NCBI GenBank assembly: GCA_029861825.1
Contig: JAOTYN010000231.1
Coordinates: forward strand, 1 to 6,886
DNA from: Cyclobacteriaceae bacterium
GTDB taxonomy: Bacteria; Bacteroidota; Bacteroidia; Cytophagales; Cyclobacteriaceae
Length of the DNA: 6,886 nucleotides
Direction of reading: 5' to 3'
Shown piece by piece: positions 5,527 through 6,886 of this stretch. A model generated the notes under the pieces. The model was not told the origin of the DNA. It made no database searches and was given only the letters and a program-made list of their open reading frames with translations. Position numbers and translations under genes: made by a program. Numbering within the stretch: position 1 is the stretch's first letter; each line of letters opens with the position of its first letter.

Positions 5527-6060
5527 TTATTGGAAGGCCCGTCGAACTTGCTCTACCTCCTCTTCACTGTAGAGTCCGGACTCCATACTAAAACGAATAA
5601 TGTAGTCGGCGATCTCTTGAGGCAGATTCTTATTGCTAAAGAAAGCAATGTTGTCCATAATCATGGATTTGTCCTTTTCAATATTCTTGCTGTAACCTAG
5701 ATACTTTGGGATATGATGCTCTACCGCCAGTCTCAAAAAACGAATCTCCAAGTCCTTCATATCGAATTCAACCGCTTCTTTAAAGCAGTCCCTCGAATTC
5801 CTTAAATGACCCACCTTTTTAAACACGTTCCAACCTGGTTTGGCCAGTATGGCTTCGGTAGCTCCAATATAAGCCAACTCCAATGCCGTGGGATCTTCAA
5901 TCGTCTGCAGTTTCTCGATCAGGGGGAACGCATGTTGGTAGTCTAAGGTGGTCATATAGAATTGATGTCGTATTTCATCCAAGCTCAGATCTTGAGCCTG
6001 TGTATTGAAGGCCCACATCACCCCTCCCCAAATCAGTATCACGTGGGAAATTTTCTTCAT
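5527..6060 (-). CDS. Small secreted conserved protein of unknown function
   Basis: The ATG at 6060 gives 177 residues with a normal signal peptide: K2-K3, a hydrophobic core to about 18, and the cleavage motif TQA-QD after residue 22. The open frame extends further upstream, but those codons would be hydrophilic and overlap the DUF4407 gene, so they were rejected. The mature part is predicted by eye to be mainly helical. It contains ALELAYIGATEAILAK (59-74), PGWNVFKKVGHL (75-86) and LEIRFLRLAVEHHIPKYLG (104-122). The spacing of helices, with a repeated A-x-x-x-A pattern and a FDMKDLEIRFLR turn, resembles TPR-like proteins. I recall similar unnamed proteins in Bacteroidetes but no function. 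A start 37 bases after the DUF4407 stop suggests one transcript with that gene. Confidence 0.8.
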   Translation of the reverse strand: MKKISHVILIWGGVMWAFNTQAQDLSLDEIRHQFYMTTLDYQHAFPLIEKLQTIEDPTALELAYIGATEAILAKPGWNVFKKVGHLRNSRDCFKEAVEFDMKDLEIRFLRLAVEHHIPKYLGYSKNIEKDKSMIMDNIAFFSNKNLPQEIADYIIRFSMESGLYSEEEVEQVRRAFQ

Positions 6061-6073
6061 AACCCCAAGGTAA

Positions 6074-6083
6074 CAATTAATTG
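6074..6083. repeat. 10-bp palindrome between DUF4407 and secreted-protein genes
   Basis: CAATTAATTG is a perfect palindrome in the 37-base gap. With two bulged bases it extends to GGT (6069-6071) against ACC (6084-6086). It sits 14 to 23 bases before the downstream start codon and could be a small operator or a leader hairpin. On the minus strand TACCTTGG at 6072-6065 resembles a -7 box with one mismatch but has no -33 partner. Confidence 0.25.
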
Positions 6084-6097
6084 ACCTTTTTGGTTTG

Positions 6098-6886
6098 TCA
6101 GGTGCGGCTGATATAAGTGAGGGGATCTGCTTCCGACCTGGATTCGGCTTGCGGCTCTGGAGCTGTGTGCTTGGAAATCCGCTGTCCGGTATCATAAGAG
6201 AACTTGGTGGTTTGTTCTACCCGGTACATATCAAATCCGTGCTCATGCGTATGAAGCAGATCGTCATAGGGCCCCTTGCTGCTGATCAGCTTTACAAACA
6301 CTGGTGCCGTTTCTATAGCGACGAACAACAGGATAATAAAAATGTTGGCCAGATATATAGGCCGGCTTTTTTCCGTCAGATTACCCAAGGAATGAAGCCG
6401 GGCAGCCAATCCGTCGTATCTCTCCCGCTGCAAACCCGCTACTTCCTGACTATAGGCCAATTGTAAATATTCGATATCCCTCTGTTTGTCGGCAACCAGG
6501 GAATCATTTTGAGCTTTTATGGACAAAAGTTCCGCGTCGGCTCTATCAGCATCTTCTTTTTTTACTCGATAAATGGGCCCCAGATTCCTGCGCATGCTGC
6601 CTCCGGTGCCGTCGGCTTCTTGCTGAGCAATTATTCTCAATTCATCTCGAATCTCTTCTTTCCCCGTGACTTCTTCTTTCAGGCCCTCAATTTCCTGGTT
6701 CAGCAGTGCAATACTGGGAGCAAAGCGGGCTTTAATAGTATCCTCCTGCTTCTTGTACAGAGCCTGTTCCATGAGAACCAGCTCTCCGTTGATCTCCTCT
6801 TCGAACATTTTAAGTTCCAGAGGTTTCGAAATTACGAAAGCCAGTAGCGTGGCCAGTATGAGCCTGGGGATGGCCGTGCGCAACTC
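6098..6886 (-). CDS. DUF4407 membrane protein, C-terminal part (5' end beyond right edge)
   Basis: The frame stays open to the right edge, so the N-terminus is missing; the first readable codons are GAG and TTG, not a start. The visible 262 residues show the DUF4407 pattern. PRLILA and ISKPLELKMFEEEI begin a membrane segment (about 7-24). A long charged, coiled-coil-like region (about 28-170) includes the family's DGTGGSMRRNLGPIY. A second membrane helix follows at about 178-200, with IETAPVFVKL and SSKGPYDDLL after it. Roughly 50 hydrophilic residues end the protein. Family members usually have further helices before this point, which here lie outside the window. The biochemical role of the family is unknown. 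It is followed after 37 bases by the secreted-protein gene, probably in one transcript. Confidence 0.9.
   Translation of the reverse strand, partial: ELRTAIPRLILATLLAFVISKPLELKMFEEEINGELVLMEQALYKKQEDTIKARFAPSIALLNQEIEGLKEEVTGKEEIRDELRIIAQQEADGTGGSMRRNLGPIYRVKKEDADRADAELLSIKAQNDSLVADKQRDIEYLQLAYSQEVAGLQRERYDGLAARLHSLGNLTEKSRPIYLANIFIILLFVAIETAPVFVKLISSKGPYDDLLHTHEHGFDMYRVEQTTKFSYDTGQRISKHTAPEPQAESRSEADPLTYISRT

Noticed and set aside
6061..6195. Upstream extension of the secreted-protein reading frame
   Set aside because: It would add 45 hydrophilic residues before a good signal peptide and overlap the end of the DUF4407 gene, which has clear family motifs.
6509..6847. 112-codon plus-strand open frame opposite DUF4407
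   Set aside because: It mirrors the coiled-coil region of a recognised family on the other strand. Its phenylalanine- and serine-rich content is typical of antisense reading.

Overview
The window looks like ordinary chromosomal DNA of a marine-type Bacteroidetes, most likely Flavobacteriaceae. Four things support this. There are three lipoproteins with short signal peptides, DUF2911 and DUF4407 proteins, and a duplicated CHRD-like surface lipoprotein. None of the start codons is preceded by a recognisable Shine-Dalgarno sequence. Several promoters fit the Bacteroidetes -7 consensus TAnnTTTG with a TTG/TTTG -33 element. No mobile element, RNA gene or CRISPR array was seen.

Layout, left to right. 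(1) Bases 1-55 hold the first 18 codons of a minus-strand gene that runs off the left edge. (2) Bases 56-374 are non-coding and lie between two divergent genes. They contain a good minus-strand -7 box, a plus-strand -7 box preceded by two 10-bp direct repeats 32 bp apart, and several inverted repeats that could fold a leader of about 170 nt. (3) A 62-residue, very basic small lipoprotein (375-563, +) converges on a membrane-anchored DUF2911 protein (560-1117, -), and their two stop codons share four bases. (4) Bases 1118-1391 are a divergent intergenic region with a clear minus-strand promoter and one hairpin. (5) A two-repeat CHRD-like lipoprotein (1392-2207, +) ends in a Rho-independent terminator. 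(6) The terminator's T-tract also supplies the -33 element of a promoter for a compact three-gene operon: a glycerophosphodiester phosphodiesterase lipoprotein (2314-3240), a low-specificity threonine aldolase (3233-4258, overlapping by 8 bases) and the AAA+ ATPase RarA/MgsA (4262-5524, 3-base gap). (7) On the minus strand, converging on rarA with only two bases between the stops, lie a small secreted protein (5527-6060) and, upstream of it, the C-terminal part of a DUF4407 membrane protein (6098-6886, cut by the right edge). These two probably form one transcription unit.

The genes do not form an obvious single pathway. The operon joins phosphodiester cleavage of deacylated phospholipids (envelope), threonine/allo-threonine cleavage to glycine (cytoplasm) and replication-fork repair (nucleoid), which looks like housekeeping linkage. 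The least understood genes are the duplicated CHRD-like lipoprotein, the tiny basic lipoprotein and the DUF4407/secreted-protein pair. I see no convincing new multi-gene system. The most interesting observations are regulatory: the terminator/promoter overlap, the direct-repeat promoter with a structured leader, and convergent gene pairs with no room for terminators.
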